A DNA stretch of 64,000 nucleotides from Rhodocyclaceae bacterium (GTDB lineage Bacteria; Pseudomonadota; Gammaproteobacteria; Burkholderiales; Rhodocyclaceae): the NCBI GenBank assembly GCA_030824275.1, contig JAVBXY010000009.1, forward strand, positions 150,207 to 214,206, given 5' to 3'. The translations under genes and the position numbers were made by a program. This document shows, piece after piece, positions 43,708 through 55,568 of the stretch. Numbering within the stretch: position 1 is the stretch's first letter; every line of letters starts with the position of its first letter. The notes under the pieces are model-generated. The model worked only from the letters and a program-made list of their open reading frames with translations. It did not search any database and was not told the DNA's origin.

Positions 43708-44652
43708 TTACTTGATCAGACCGGCTTCCTTGTAGAACTTCTCGGCACCCGGGTGCAGCGGTACCGGCGGGTTCTTCGGTGCGCCTTCCTTGCTGATGGC
43801 CTTGGCGGCGGCATGGGCCGAGTGCAGTTCGGGCAGGTGATCGAACATCGCCTTGGTCATCTTGTACACCGCATCGGTGGAGACGCCCTCATGGGTGACG
43901 AGGAAGTTCTGGATGGCAACGGTCGGTACCTCGGTGGTTTGGCCGCCGTAAGTGTTGGCGGGCACAACGCCGGGCTGGTAGGCGGCTTCGCCGATCTTCT
44001 TCACCACCTCGGCGGGGACCGGCACGATGACGATCTTGACGGCGGTGGCGAGGTCGCGGATGGCGGCGACGCCGAGGCCGGCGGAGATCAGGGTGGCGTC
44101 GAGCTGGCGGTTCTTCATCAGTTCCACCGATTCGCCGAAAGGCAGATATTCGACCTTGGAGAAATCCTTGTAGCTCATGCCGGCGGCCTTGAAGATATCG
44201 CGGGCATTGAGCTCGGTGCCGCTCTTGGGTGCGCCGACGGCGACGCGCTTGCCCTTGAGGTCGGCCAAGGTCTTGATGCCCGAGTCGGCGGCGGCGACGA
44301 TCTGGATGTAGTTCGGGTAGATGGCGGCGACGGTGCGCAGCTTTTTCAGCGGTGCCTTGAAGCCGGCTTCTTCATTGCCTTTCCAGGCCTCGGCCAGCGC
44401 ATCGCCGAGGGTGAAGGCGATTTCACCGCGACCTGCTTGCAGCAGGTTCAGGTTCTCCGAACTGGCTTTGGTGGCTTGCACAGTGGCTTTGCTGCCGGGC
44501 AGAGCCTTGCCGTAGATCTGCGAGAGGGCGACGCCCATCGGGTAATAGACACCGGAGGTGCCACCGGTGAGGACGTTGACGAATTCCTGGGCGTTGGCGG
44601 TGAGTGAAACGGATAGCGCGGCGCAGGTGGCCAGCAGGGTGCGTAGTTTCAT
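43708..44652 (-). CDS. TAXI-family periplasmic solute receptor
   Basis: 314 residues, signal peptide cleaved near TANAQ, then NVLTGGTSGVYYPMGVALS, the TAXI signature, and the EVPTVAIQNFLV segment. It binds the solute for the permease 12 bp downstream; glutamate is one known TAXI substrate, but the ligand here cannot be told. Confidence 0.95.
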   Translation of the reverse strand: MKLRTLLATCAALSVSLTANAQEFVNVLTGGTSGVYYPMGVALSQIYGKALPGSKATVQATKASSENLNLLQAGRGEIAFTLGDALAEAWKGNEEAGFKAPLKKLRTVAAIYPNYIQIVAAADSGIKTLADLKGKRVAVGAPKSGTELNARDIFKAAGMSYKDFSKVEYLPFGESVELMKNRQLDATLISAGLGVAAIRDLATAVKIVIVPVPAEVVKKIGEAAYQPGVVPANTYGGQTTEVPTVAIQNFLVTHEGVSTDAVYKMTKAMFDHLPELHSAHAAAKAISKEGAPKNPPVPLHPGAEKFYKEAGLIK

Positions 44653-44688
44653 GGGTGACTCCTCCTTATGGGTTTTGTGAGCGGAAGC

Positions 44689-45906
44689 TTACACGATGCC
44701 GGCATCGCGCAATACGGCGATGGCGGCATCGTCGCGGCCCAGTTCGCGCAATACGGCGTCGGTGTCCTGGCCGAGAACAGGTGGCGCGCGGCGGTATTCC
44801 ACCGGCGTTGCCGAGAAATGAATGGGGTTGCCGACCTGGGGTGCGGTGCCGCCGGCGGCGTGGGGCAAGTCCCGGCGCAGGCCGCGATGGATCACCTGCG
44901 GATCGGCGAAAACGCCAGCCAGATCGTTGATCGGGCCACAGGGCACGGCGGCATTTTCCAGCGCGGTGATCCACTCGGCAGTGCTGCGCATCACGGTGGT
45001 CTGGCGCAATAGCGGAATCAGCTCGGCGCGGTGCTTGACTCGCGCCGCATTGGTCGCGAAGCGTTCATCGCTGGTCCACTCCGGCTTGCCGGCAATGGTG
45101 CTGAAACGCGCGAACTGGCCGTCGTTGCCGATGGCGAGGATCATGTCGCCGTCCGCCGTCGGGAAGTCCTGATAGGGCACGATGTTCGGGTGGGCGTTGC
45201 CCATGCGGCGCGGCGCCTTGCCGGAGACCAGATAGTTCATGGCCTGGTTGGCGAGGCAGGCCACCTGCACATCGAGCAGGGCGAGGTCGATGTGCTGGCC
45301 CTGACCGCTCTGCTCGCGATGGAGTAGAGCCGCCTGGATGGCATTGCAGGCGTAGAGGCCGGTGAGGATGTCGGTCAGCGCGACACCGACCTTCTGCGGT
45401 CCGGCGCCTTCCTCGTCGTCGGCGCGGCCGGTGAGGCTCATCAATCCACCCATGCCCTGGATCAGGAAGTCATAGCCGGCGCGCGGCGCGTAGGGGCCGT
45501 CCTGGCCGAAGCCGGTGATTGAGCAATAGACGAGGCGCGGATTCAGCGCCGCGAGGCTGGCGTAGTCGAGGCCATAAGCGGCGAGGCCGCCGACCTTGAA
45601 GTTCTCCAAAACCACGTCGGCATCCGTCGCCAGCTCACGCACGATCTGCTGGCCTTCGGGGCGGGTGATGTCGACCGTGAGGGAGCGCTTGTTGCGATTG
45701 GTGCACAGGAAGTAGGCGGCATCGGTGGTCGGCTGGCCCTCGCCATCGGCGAGCCAAGGCGGGCCCCAGCCGCGAGTGTCGTCACCGCTGCCCGGTTTTT
45801 CGATCTTGATCACGTCGGCATCAAGATCGCCCAGCAACTGCGAGGCCCAGGGGCCGGCGAGCACGCGGGAAAGGTCGAGAACCTTGATGTGCGACAGGGC
45901 GCCCAT
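44689..45906 (-). CDS. Family III CoA-transferase (CaiB/BaiF)
   Basis: 405 residues: LSHIKVLDLSRVLAGPWASQ at the N-terminus, the catalytic Asp segment SLTVDI, and the conserved GYDFLIQGMGGLM. Family III enzymes move CoA between carboxylic acids. Its start overlaps the upstream stop by 1 bp, and a transporter operon lies downstream on the same strand, so the acid imported may be the substrate. This is inference. Confidence 0.92.
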   Translation of the reverse strand: MGALSHIKVLDLSRVLAGPWASQLLGDLDADVIKIEKPGSGDDTRGWGPPWLADGEGQPTTDAAYFLCTNRNKRSLTVDITRPEGQQIVRELATDADVVLENFKVGGLAAYGLDYASLAALNPRLVYCSITGFGQDGPYAPRAGYDFLIQGMGGLMSLTGRADDEEGAGPQKVGVALTDILTGLYACNAIQAALLHREQSGQGQHIDLALLDVQVACLANQAMNYLVSGKAPRRMGNAHPNIVPYQDFPTADGDMILAIGNDGQFARFSTIAGKPEWTSDERFATNAARVKHRAELIPLLRQTTVMRSTAEWITALENAAVPCGPINDLAGVFADPQVIHRGLRRDLPHAAGGTAPQVGNPIHFSATPVEYRRAPPVLGQDTDAVLRELGRDDAAIAVLRDAGIV

Positions 45907-46499
45907 CAGGATGCCTTGCCCAGCAGCGCATCCTTGAGATCGCCAGTCACGGGCTGGTCACCGAGCCAGATTTTCAGGATGGCACGGTAGAAGTCCTCGC
46001 CGGCAAGGTCATCGCCCTTCTTTTCGCCGTCGACGCTCAGGCGCATGACGCCGCCATTCACTTCGGGCAGCCAGTCGAGGTTGATGACTGCGCCCTTCTT
46101 CGCGCTGCCCAGAGTCAGCATGGTGGCCTTGAAGGTTTCGATACGGGCATTGAGGGGCGCGACCTCCTGCTCCGTGTGATTCTTGCGGATGCCGCCGACG
46201 AGATTGTCGGCGAACTGCTCGCCGGAAAGCTCGCGCAGGGTGACGATGCGAATGCGCTTCGGCCCCTTCTGTGCCAGCGCCTCGGCGGCGGTGGTCGCCT
46301 TCTGCGGCAGGTAGAGTGCCATGGCATAGGCCTTGATGAAGAGCACGCCGCGCAGGCCGGCGCCATTGATTGCCGTATCGCCAGCGCCGACTTTCATCTT
46401 GTCATCGAATTTGACGCCGGCAACTTCGACGGCGTGGGAGAGGGGAGCGGCTGCGATCAGCAGCATGGCGACGAATGCCTTGGCGATGGTCTTGTGCAT
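45906..46499 (-). CDS. Chalcone isomerase-like exported protein
   Basis: 197 residues with a signal peptide (MHKTIAKAFVAMLLIAA) and the CHI-like fold: NGAGLRGVLFIKAYAMALYL, then RIRIVTLRELSGEQF. Bacterial members are periplasmic and are not known to isomerise chalcones. A 24-bp repeat copy encodes KVGAGDTAI exactly where relatives have a TVGG-Q-T-L stretch. Divergent from the DUF4139 gene. Confidence 0.85.
   Translation of the reverse strand: MHKTIAKAFVAMLLIAAAPLSHAVEVAGVKFDDKMKVGAGDTAINGAGLRGVLFIKAYAMALYLPQKATTAAEALAQKGPKRIRIVTLRELSGEQFADNLVGGIRKNHTEQEVAPLNARIETFKATMLTLGSAKKGAVINLDWLPEVNGGVMRLSVDGEKKGDDLAGEDFYRAILKIWLGDQPVTGDLKDALLGKAS
46372..46395 (+). repeat. 24-bp dispersed repeat, copy 10 (chalcone isomerase-like gene)
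   Basis: GCCGTA then TCGCCAGCGCCGACTTTC. Opposite to the gene, read as KVGAGDTA. Confidence 0.87.
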
Positions 46500-46574
46500 G
46501 GTGTCTCCTGTTCGTGTGCCCTGATGATAGTGCAAACGCATGCTATCGTTGCCCGCAACCGAGGAGGAAATTCC

Positions 46575-47984
46575 ATGCGCAAAACCCTGTCTGCCACATT
46601 GTTGCTCGCCGCCGGCGCAAGCTTTGCCGCCGATCTGCCCGCCGAGCGCACATCCACCGCTGCCGACCGGGAGGCGACGGCGGTGACCGTCTATAACGAC
46701 GACCTGGCCCTGGTGAAGGAACGTCGTCGTGTCGATCTGCCGGCCGGCCTTTCACGCCTTTCGCTGCGCGAAGTATCGGCCCAGATGCGACCGGAGACGG
46801 CGCTGCTGCGCGCCGCCAGCGGGGCGCCGATTCATCTCGTCGAGCAGAATTTCGATTTCGACCTGTTGACGCCGCAGAAACTGCTGGAGAAATACGTCGG
46901 CCGTGAGGTCAGCGTGATCCGCAGTCATCCGACCACCGGCGCAGAAACCCGCGAAAAGGCCACGGTGTTGGCTGCCGGCAATGGCACCGTGTTGCGCTTC
47001 GCCGACCGCATCGAAACCGGCGTGCCCGGTCGTCTGGCCTTCGACAGCGTGCCGGCCAATCTGCGTGATCGGCCGACGCTTTCTGTGCTGCTGGAAGGCA
47101 ATGGTGGCAAGCAGTCGCTGGAGCTTTCCTACCTGACCGGTGGCGTGAGCTGGAAAGCGGATTACGTCGCCAACCTTTCGGTGGACGGCAAGCAGCTAGA
47201 CCTTAACGCTTGGGTGACGTTGACCAATCGCAGCGGTGCCGCCTTCGACAATGCCACGCTGCAACTGGTGGCCGGCACCGTCAATCGTGTGCGACCGCCG
47301 GCGCCGCAGATGGCCTATGCGATGCCCGCACCCTCGCCGCGCGTCAAGTCCATGGAGGCGACGCAGGAGGCGCTGATGGACTTCCATCTCTACAGTTTCG
47401 AGCGACCGACGAGCATCGCCGACAACCAGACCAAGCAGCTCGCCCTGCTCTCCGCCAGTGGTGTCCCCGTGCGCCGTGAATATCTGCTGGCCGGTTCCGA
47501 GTGGTACTACCGGGATCGCCAAGGGCAGATCGGGCAGAAGCTCAAGCCGGCCGTATTTTTGGAATTCGACAACAAGGGTGGCCAACTAGGCAAGCCGCTG
47601 CCGGCCGGCGTGGTGCGCGTGTATGCGAAAGACAGCAAAGGCGCCGCCCAGTTCGTTGGCGAGGATCGCGTCGAACACACGGCGAAGAACGAGAAGCTGA
47701 AACTCAAGCTCGGTGAGGCTTTCGACATTACCGCCGAACGCAAGCAGACCAACTACAAGCGCATCGCCGACAACGTCAGCGAATCCTCATGGCGCATCGA
47801 GCTGCGCAACGCCAAGGACGAGGCGGTGACGGTGAAGGTGCAGGAACCCCTGTCCGGCGACTGGGAGATGATCCAGGAGTCGCAAAAGCACACCAAGGAG
47901 TCGGCGCGCGTAGCGTCCTGGAACGTGAACGTGCCGCCCGGAGGCGGCACGGTGCTGGAATATACGGCGCGGGTGAAGTGGTAG
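46575..47984 (+). CDS. DUF4139 exported protein
   Basis: 469 residues with a signal peptide (cut near AGASFAA). It contains TAVTVYNDDLALVKERR, GGVSWKADYVANLS and the C-terminal PPGGGTVLEYTARVKW, all typical of DUF4139. GAGGAGG precedes the ATG. Function is unknown; members are beta-rich envelope proteins. Confidence 0.85.
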   Translation: MRKTLSATLLLAAGASFAADLPAERTSTAADREATAVTVYNDDLALVKERRRVDLPAGLSRLSLREVSAQMRPETALLRAASGAPIHLVEQNFDFDLLTPQKLLEKYVGREVSVIRSHPTTGAETREKATVLAAGNGTVLRFADRIETGVPGRLAFDSVPANLRDRPTLSVLLEGNGGKQSLELSYLTGGVSWKADYVANLSVDGKQLDLNAWVTLTNRSGAAFDNATLQLVAGTVNRVRPPAPQMAYAMPAPSPRVKSMEATQEALMDFHLYSFERPTSIADNQTKQLALLSASGVPVRREYLLAGSEWYYRDRQGQIGQKLKPAVFLEFDNKGGQLGKPLPAGVVRVYAKDSKGAAQFVGEDRVEHTAKNEKLKLKLGEAFDITAERKQTNYKRIADNVSESSWRIELRNAKDEAVTVKVQEPLSGDWEMIQESQKHTKESARVASWNVNVPPGGGTVLEYTARVKW

Positions 47985-48015
47985 GGCTGAGAGTGGGGCA
48001 AAGAGGAACGAATAG

Positions 48016-48813
48016 ATGCGCTTCCTGAGCTTTATCGGATTGATCCTGGTATTGGCTGCGCCGGCCTTTGCTTGCCCTCCCCATGTCTTGATCGATCCGT
48101 CCCAGATACGGATCGCCGGGGATCGTGTGCTAATCGTGACCCATGCAACGTCGTTTCACGATGCCCGATATGCCTCCAAGCGGGGGGTGGACGAAGCCGT
48201 CCGATATGCTAAGCGGCAAGGCATCCCGGTCATCTATCTTCAGGACGATACGCCCGAGGAATACTATTTTGCTGCGGACTGCCATCCGGACTATTGGGTT
48301 TATTCCCAAGGAGGGGAGCTACGTTTCCCGGTTACGGCGAGTCATGTTTATGTCGTGGGGGGGCACTTGGAAATGTGCCTGTCGGCAACGACGAGCGACC
48401 TTATCTACCAGTGGGCACGACAGGAGCCTAAATCTCGGGTTCTGAGCTACTTCATGGACGGAATCTATTCAAACGGCAAGCTTGTCGACGCATCTGATTC
48501 GTTCTATGGCGACTTCCAAAAGTTCATGGGGGTTATCACGTATGGGCGCCCGGGGGGTGAGCACTGGCCAAAGCTGACGCTTCTCGAGACCATGGGAGTC
48601 ATCATTCGCGAGGAACATGAATTTCTCTATGTTCAGCAAGCCTTACCCCGCTGGGATCGTACGTTTCCCGGCAACTACCGGATCGAGTTACAGATGAACG
48701 ACTCAGTCAAGAAAGTGCTGCGACCGGCCGACGGCTGGAAGCCGCCGACGATCCTGTTCCACTTTGTCGATTCCGCGATTGATCCCGGGCCACCCTTGCC
48801 CAAAACCTGGTAG
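48016..48813 (+). CDS. Exported protein of unknown function
   Basis: 265 residues: signal peptide MRFLSFIGLILVLAAPAFA, then CPPHVLIDPSQI and an alpha/beta region with VLIVTHATSFHDAR and GIPVIYLQDDT, which resembles a small Rossmann or hydrolase fold. Later cysteines occur in ADCHPDYW and LEMCLSATT. I do not recognise the family. It is less GC-rich than its neighbours, possibly acquired. Confidence 0.75.
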   Translation: MRFLSFIGLILVLAAPAFACPPHVLIDPSQIRIAGDRVLIVTHATSFHDARYASKRGVDEAVRYAKRQGIPVIYLQDDTPEEYYFAADCHPDYWVYSQGGELRFPVTASHVYVVGGHLEMCLSATTSDLIYQWARQEPKSRVLSYFMDGIYSNGKLVDASDSFYGDFQKFMGVITYGRPGGEHWPKLTLLETMGVIIREEHEFLYVQQALPRWDRTFPGNYRIELQMNDSVKKVLRPADGWKPPTILFHFVDSAIDPGPPLPKTW

Positions 48814-48840
48814 GCGAAGGGAAAGCCATAAACTCTGATG

Positions 48841-50112
48841 CTATTGGCGAACCTCTCCGTCACCAAGTACGATCCATTTTTGCGAGGTCAGGCCTTCGAG
48901 CCCGACCGGGCCGCGAGCGTGGAACTTGTCGGTGGAGATGCCGATCTCGGCGCCGAGGCCGTATTCGAAACCATCGGCGAAGCGCGTCGAGGCATTCACC
49001 ATCACCGAGGACGAGTCCACCTCGCGCAGGAAGCGCATGGCGTGGCTGTAGTTCTCGGTGACGATGGATTCGGTGTGGGCCGATGAGTATTTGGTGATGT
49101 GCTCGATGGCCTCGTCCAGCCCGGCCACCACCTTGACGGCGATGATCGGTGCGAGGAACTCGGTGTGATAGTCCTCTTCCGTCGCCGGCTTTGCGGTGGG
49201 CACCAGCTTGCGGGTTTCCTCGCAGCCGCGAATCTCCACGCCTTTTGCGATCAGCATCGCCGCGATGGCTGGCAATTGGGTAGCGGCGACGGCGCGGGCC
49301 ACCACGAGTGATTCCGTGGTGTTGCAGGTGCCGTAGCGCTGGGTCTTGGAGTTCTCGACGATGCGCAGGGCCTTGACCGGATCGGCGGCATCATCCACAT
49401 AGACGTGGCAGTTGCCGTCCAGATGCTTGATGACGGGGACGCGGGCATCCTTGGAGATGCGCTCGATCAGGCCCTTGCCGCCGCGTGGGACGATGACGTC
49501 CACGAACTCGGGCATGGTGATCAGGTGGCCCACGGCCTCGCGATCCGTGGTTTCGATCACCTGTACGGCACTCTCCGGCAGGCCAGCAGCCTTGAGGCCT
49601 TCGCGTACGCAGGCGGCGATGGCCTGGTTGGCACGGATGGCTTCCTTGCCGCCACGCAGAATGGCGGCGTTGCCGGACTTCAGGCACAGGGCGGCGGCAT
49701 CCGCCGTCACGTTCGGCCGTGCTTCGTAGATGATACCGACGACGCCGATGGGCACGCGCATCTTGCCGACCTGGATGCCTGAGGGACGGCGTTTCATGTC
49801 GGTAATCTCGCCCACCGGATCGGGCAGGGCGGCGACCTGCTCCAGGCCCTGGGCCATGGATTCGACGCCTTTTTCGGTCAGCGTCAGGCGGTCGATCATG
49901 GCTGCATCGAGGCCATCGACACGGGCCTGTTCGACGTCGGCGGCGTTGGCGGCGAGCAGTTCGGCGCGGCGTTCGCGCACGGCCTTGGCCATAGCCAGCA
50001 GGGCGGTGTTCTTGGCGCCGGTCGAGGCGCGAGCCACAGCCCGCGAGGCGCTACGGGCTTCGCGGCCCACCTGTTGCATGTAGCTTTTTACATCCACTAG
50101 TACATCCATCAT
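48841..50112 (-). CDS. proA: ProA, gamma-glutamyl phosphate reductase
   Basis: 423 residues of the aldehyde dehydrogenase fold, with the catalytic Cys in [12 protein letters not shown] and the N-terminal [12 protein letters not shown]. It makes glutamate semialdehyde for proline synthesis. The gene overlaps the holA stop by 4 bp. Confidence 0.96.
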   Translation of the reverse strand: MMDVLVDVKSYMQQVGREARSASRAVARASTGAKNTALLAMAKAVRERRAELLAANAADVEQARVDGLDAAMIDRLTLTEKGVESMAQGLEQVAALPDPVGEITDMKRRPSGIQVGKMRVPIGVVGIIYEARPNVTADAAALCLKSGNAAILRGGKEAIRANQAIAACVREGLKAAGLPESAVQVIETTDREAVGHLITMPEFVDVIVPRGGKGLIERISKDARVPVIKHLDGNCHVYVDDAADPVKALRIVENSKTQRYGTCNTTESLVVARAVAATQLPAIAAMLIAKGVEIRGCEETRKLVPTAKPATEEDYHTEFLAPIIAVKVVAGLDEAIEHITKYSSAHTESIVTENYSHAMRFLREVDSSSVMVNASTRFADGFEYGLGAEIGISTDKFHARGPVGLEGLTSQKWIVLGDGEVRQ

Positions 50113-51002
50113 CGTGTCCTTGCTTGTGTCAGACGCAGTGCCATCTGGAGGAACTCATCCCAGATGTCGCCACGTGCGAGACCCTTGATCATGCGGTCTA
50201 TTTTCGCGCCGTGCAAGAGTGCGGCGCGCGCAGCGTTGTTGCGGGCTTCGGTGGCCAACGCCCACAGCACCAGCGGCGGCGCTGCGTCCTCGGCCTTGAG
50301 GCCTTCGAGAGTACGCACGGCGCGCACCGTGTCGCGGGCCTTCAGGGCGTCGCGCAGGTCGCTGACATCGTAGCGGGCGACATTGAGTACGGCGGCCTCG
50401 ATCTGGGCCAGCGTGACTTCGCCAGCCGGATACAAAAGCCCCAGTTTCTGGATTTCCTGGTGGGCGGCGAGCAGGTTGCCCTCGACGTGGGCAGCGATGA
50501 AGTCCAGCGCCTCCTTGGGCGCTTTCTGCTGCTGCCGCGCCATGCGCTCGGCGATCCACTGCGGCAGGCGCGCCAGGGGTGGGGCATTGCATTCGATGGC
50601 GACGCCGGCGTTGGTCAGGGCCGTGACCCAGCTCGCCTTCTTGGCCTGCCAGTCGAGTTCGGGCAGGGTGATCAGCGTCACCACGCCCGGCCCGAGGGTC
50701 TTGATATAGCGTTGCAGGGCTTCGCTGCCCTCGCGTCCCGGCTTGCCCGAGGGGATGCGCAGGTCCACCAGCTTGCTGCCGCCGAAGAGGGAGAGGTTGC
50801 CGGCGGAGAGGAACAGTTCGTCCCACTTGAAGTTGGCCCCGGCGACGATCACCTCCCGCTCCTCGAAGCCCTGCTTGCGCGCGGCGGCGCGAATGGCGTC
50901 GCCGGCCTCGATCACCAGCAGGGGCTCGTCGCCATGCAGCAGGTAGAGCGGCGCGAGCGGCTTTTCTAGATGCGGAACTAGCTGCTCGGGACGCAGGAGC
51001 AC
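50109..51002 (-). CDS. holA: HolA, DNA polymerase III delta subunit
   Basis: 297 residues: [36 protein letters not shown] and the C-terminal delta helical collar. It opens the sliding clamp in the clamp loader. Its start lies 4 bp from lptE, in the usual leuS-lptE-holA order. Confidence 0.93.
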   Translation of the reverse strand: MLLRPEQLVPHLEKPLAPLYLLHGDEPLLVIEAGDAIRAAARKQGFEEREVIVAGANFKWDELFLSAGNLSLFGGSKLVDLRIPSGKPGREGSEALQRYIKTLGPGVVTLITLPELDWQAKKASWVTALTNAGVAIECNAPPLARLPQWIAERMARQQQKAPKEALDFIAAHVEGNLLAAHQEIQKLGLLYPAGEVTLAQIEAAVLNVARYDVSDLRDALKARDTVRAVRTLEGLKAEDAAPPLVLWALATEARNNAARAALLHGAKIDRMIKGLARGDIWDEFLQMALRLTQARTR

Positions 51003-51006
51003 GGCT

Positions 51007-51546
51007 TCAGTCCTCGGTCTCGACCTTCTTCTGCTTGGCGGTGGCGAGCCGGCGCATCAACTGCTGCACCAGATCGTTCTGCATGTCGCGCCAGAGCAGG
51101 CCTTCTTCCGATTCCTTGGACAGCACCAGGTCGTCGCTGAAGGTGATTTCGCGGCGGACCGTGATGGTCGAGGCGGGAAGAAATTCGACGATGCTGGGCT
51201 TACCGCCCGGTTCGGCACTGGCGACCTGGCCGGTGACCTTGAAGGTGAATGTGCGCACCAACTGGAATTCACGGGCGCGACCGGCCGCATTGAGGGAAAG
51301 GATGACTTTCTGGCTGGCGTCGCCAAGGATGAGCAGATTGGCTTCGGCGTCCTTGGCATCGACGACCACGCGGGTCGGTGACGAGGCTTCGATGGTGCGC
51401 TTGAGTTGCGCGTAGAACTCGGTGGTGGGTGCCAGCGAGAGCGTCATCGACGAGAAAGGCAGCGCGTAGCTGCCGCGCAACTGGAAGCCGCAGGCGCCAA
51501 GCAGCCCGGCGAGCGTCAGGATGAACAGGGTTCTTGCGATGCGCAT
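51007..51546 (-). CDS. lptE: LptE, LPS-assembly lipoprotein
   Basis: 179 residues. Lipoprotein signal with lipobox LGAC (MRIARTLFILTLAGLLGAC), then GFQLRGSYALPFSSMTL. It plugs LptD in the outer membrane. It lies 10 bp after leuS on the same strand. Confidence 0.93.
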   Translation of the reverse strand: MRIARTLFILTLAGLLGACGFQLRGSYALPFSSMTLSLAPTTEFYAQLKRTIEASSPTRVVVDAKDAEANLLILGDASQKVILSLNAAGRAREFQLVRTFTFKVTGQVASAEPGGKPSIVEFLPASTITVRREITFSDDLVLSKESEEGLLWRDMQNDLVQQLMRRLATAKQKKVETED

Positions 51547-51556
51547 GCCGCTCTCC

Positions 51557-54148
<2,592 letters not shown>

Positions 54149-54193
54149 TTATACCCGGCACCTTATGCAGCACCCAGCCTTGAAAGGATTTCC

Positions 54194-55075
54194 ATGCGGC
54201 GCTTCTCCTGGCTTGCAGCCCTCTTTCTGATCCCTGCGTCACCGGTTTTTGCTGCGCCCGCAGTCGCCCCGGCTGCTACCGTAGCAGCCACTGTTGAGGC
54301 GGTGCAGGCACCGGCCTGGCTGGATCGCAATGGCGTCAGCTATCCGCTCGGTGCGGGCATGGAAGTTCGCAACGGTGATGTGCTGCGCACCGGCCCCGGC
54401 GCCCGCGCCTATGTCATGTTGGCCGAGGGCAGCCGGGTCAAGCTCGGCGAATCGGCGCGCCTGGTCCTGCATTCGCGCAGCCTCAAGCCGAAAACCTTCT
54501 TTCGCGGCGCTCTCGATGTCGTTACCGGCGCCTTCCGTTACACCACCGGGCTGGCCAGCAAGGCGCGCCGGCAGGAACTGGCGATCCGCGTCGGCACCGC
54601 CACCATTGGCATCCGCGGCACCGACATCTGGGGCCGCAGCAATGCGGAAGGCGATCTGGTGGCCCTGATCGACGGCCGCATCGAGATCACACGGGCCGGT
54701 CAGGTGACCGAACTGGCCCAGGCGATGACTTACTACGATGCGCCGCGCGGCAAGGAGGCCGAGGTCAAGGCGCTGAGTGATGAGGTTTTCCGCCCGCTGG
54801 CGCGGCAGACCGAGATCGAGCCGGGGGACGGCGCGGCGCGTGCGAAGGGGATGTGGAAAGTAGTGGCAGGCGTGGCAGGCGACAACGAGTCCGCCCTTGA
54901 GCTCTATGACCGGGTACGAGCGGCCGGTTTCGCTGCGAAGCTCCGTCCCCGTGCCGCCGAGGGTGGCTGGCGCTATGAGGTCTTGCTCGCCGGCTTCGCC
55001 AATGCCGACGAAGCACGGGTGCTTGCCGCGCGCCTCAAAGCCCTGATTGGCCTTGAGGCGACGGTCGTCCGCTAG
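54194..55075 (+). CDS. Exported FecR-SPOR fusion protein
   Basis: 293 residues. Signal peptide (MRRFSWLAALFLIPASPVFA), then a FecR-type beta domain (about 35-180, with NGDVLRTGPGARAYVMLAEG and ATIGIRGTDIWG), then a SPOR domain at the C-terminus (about 220-290, ALELYDRVRAAGFAAKLR). SPOR domains bind denuded glycan strands at the division septum, so the FecR domain is probably displayed in the periplasm. The ATG at 54194 follows AAAGGA; the open frame upstream is antisense to leuS. Confidence 0.83.
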   Translation: MRRFSWLAALFLIPASPVFAAPAVAPAATVAATVEAVQAPAWLDRNGVSYPLGAGMEVRNGDVLRTGPGARAYVMLAEGSRVKLGESARLVLHSRSLKPKTFFRGALDVVTGAFRYTTGLASKARRQELAIRVGTATIGIRGTDIWGRSNAEGDLVALIDGRIEITRAGQVTELAQAMTYYDAPRGKEAEVKALSDEVFRPLARQTEIEPGDGAARAKGMWKVVAGVAGDNESALELYDRVRAAGFAAKLRPRAAEGGWRYEVLLAGFANADEARVLAARLKALIGLEATVVR

Positions 55076-55081
55076 GACCGA

Positions 55082-55417
55082 TCAGCCGAAGCGGATCGGT
55101 TCCAGCAGCTTCCAGCTGCGCGCATTGGCGGCGGCAGTTTCTTCCAGCACCTGCATGGAAACCGCCAGGAAGCGGGCCTGGGCGCGCGCCCAGGGACGCC
55201 AGCCGAAGGAGGCGGCGTCTTCACGCAGCGATTCGGCGGCAGCCAGTTCCAGCAGGCGATCCACTGCATGCTGGTAGTAGGCCGACGAACCGGTCGGCGC
55301 GCGATGGGCAGCCCAACGTTCGGCTTCGTGCCACAGCGTCGTGGCGCGACGCTCGGTAATGCCTGCTTTCTTGGCCAGCCACGGCAGCAGTTTTGGGGTC
55401 TTGGGGTTGGCGCTCAT
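55082..55417 (-). CDS. Conserved small helical protein of unknown function
   Basis: 111 residues, predicted all-helical: MSANPKTPKLLPWLAKKAGI, TTLWHEAERWAAHR and SAYYQHAVDRLLELAA. There is no signal peptide. AAGGAG lies before the ATG at 55417. Convergent with the FecR-SPOR gene. I do not recognise the family. Confidence 0.7.
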   Translation of the reverse strand: MSANPKTPKLLPWLAKKAGITERRATTLWHEAERWAAHRAPTGSSAYYQHAVDRLLELAAAESLREDAASFGWRPWARAQARFLAVSMQVLEETAAANARSWKLLEPIRFG

Positions 55418-55568
55418 GCTGTTCTCCTTGTATCGGTCGGGCGGCGCCAGCCTTGTGGGCCAGCGATACCCATTGCTGATGCGGGATATTGCATTGCAGC
55501 AATTCAATTCTACCCATTTGATAAGGGCTTACAAGGGAAAGTTCCAGGATTATTGGTGCATAGCAATA

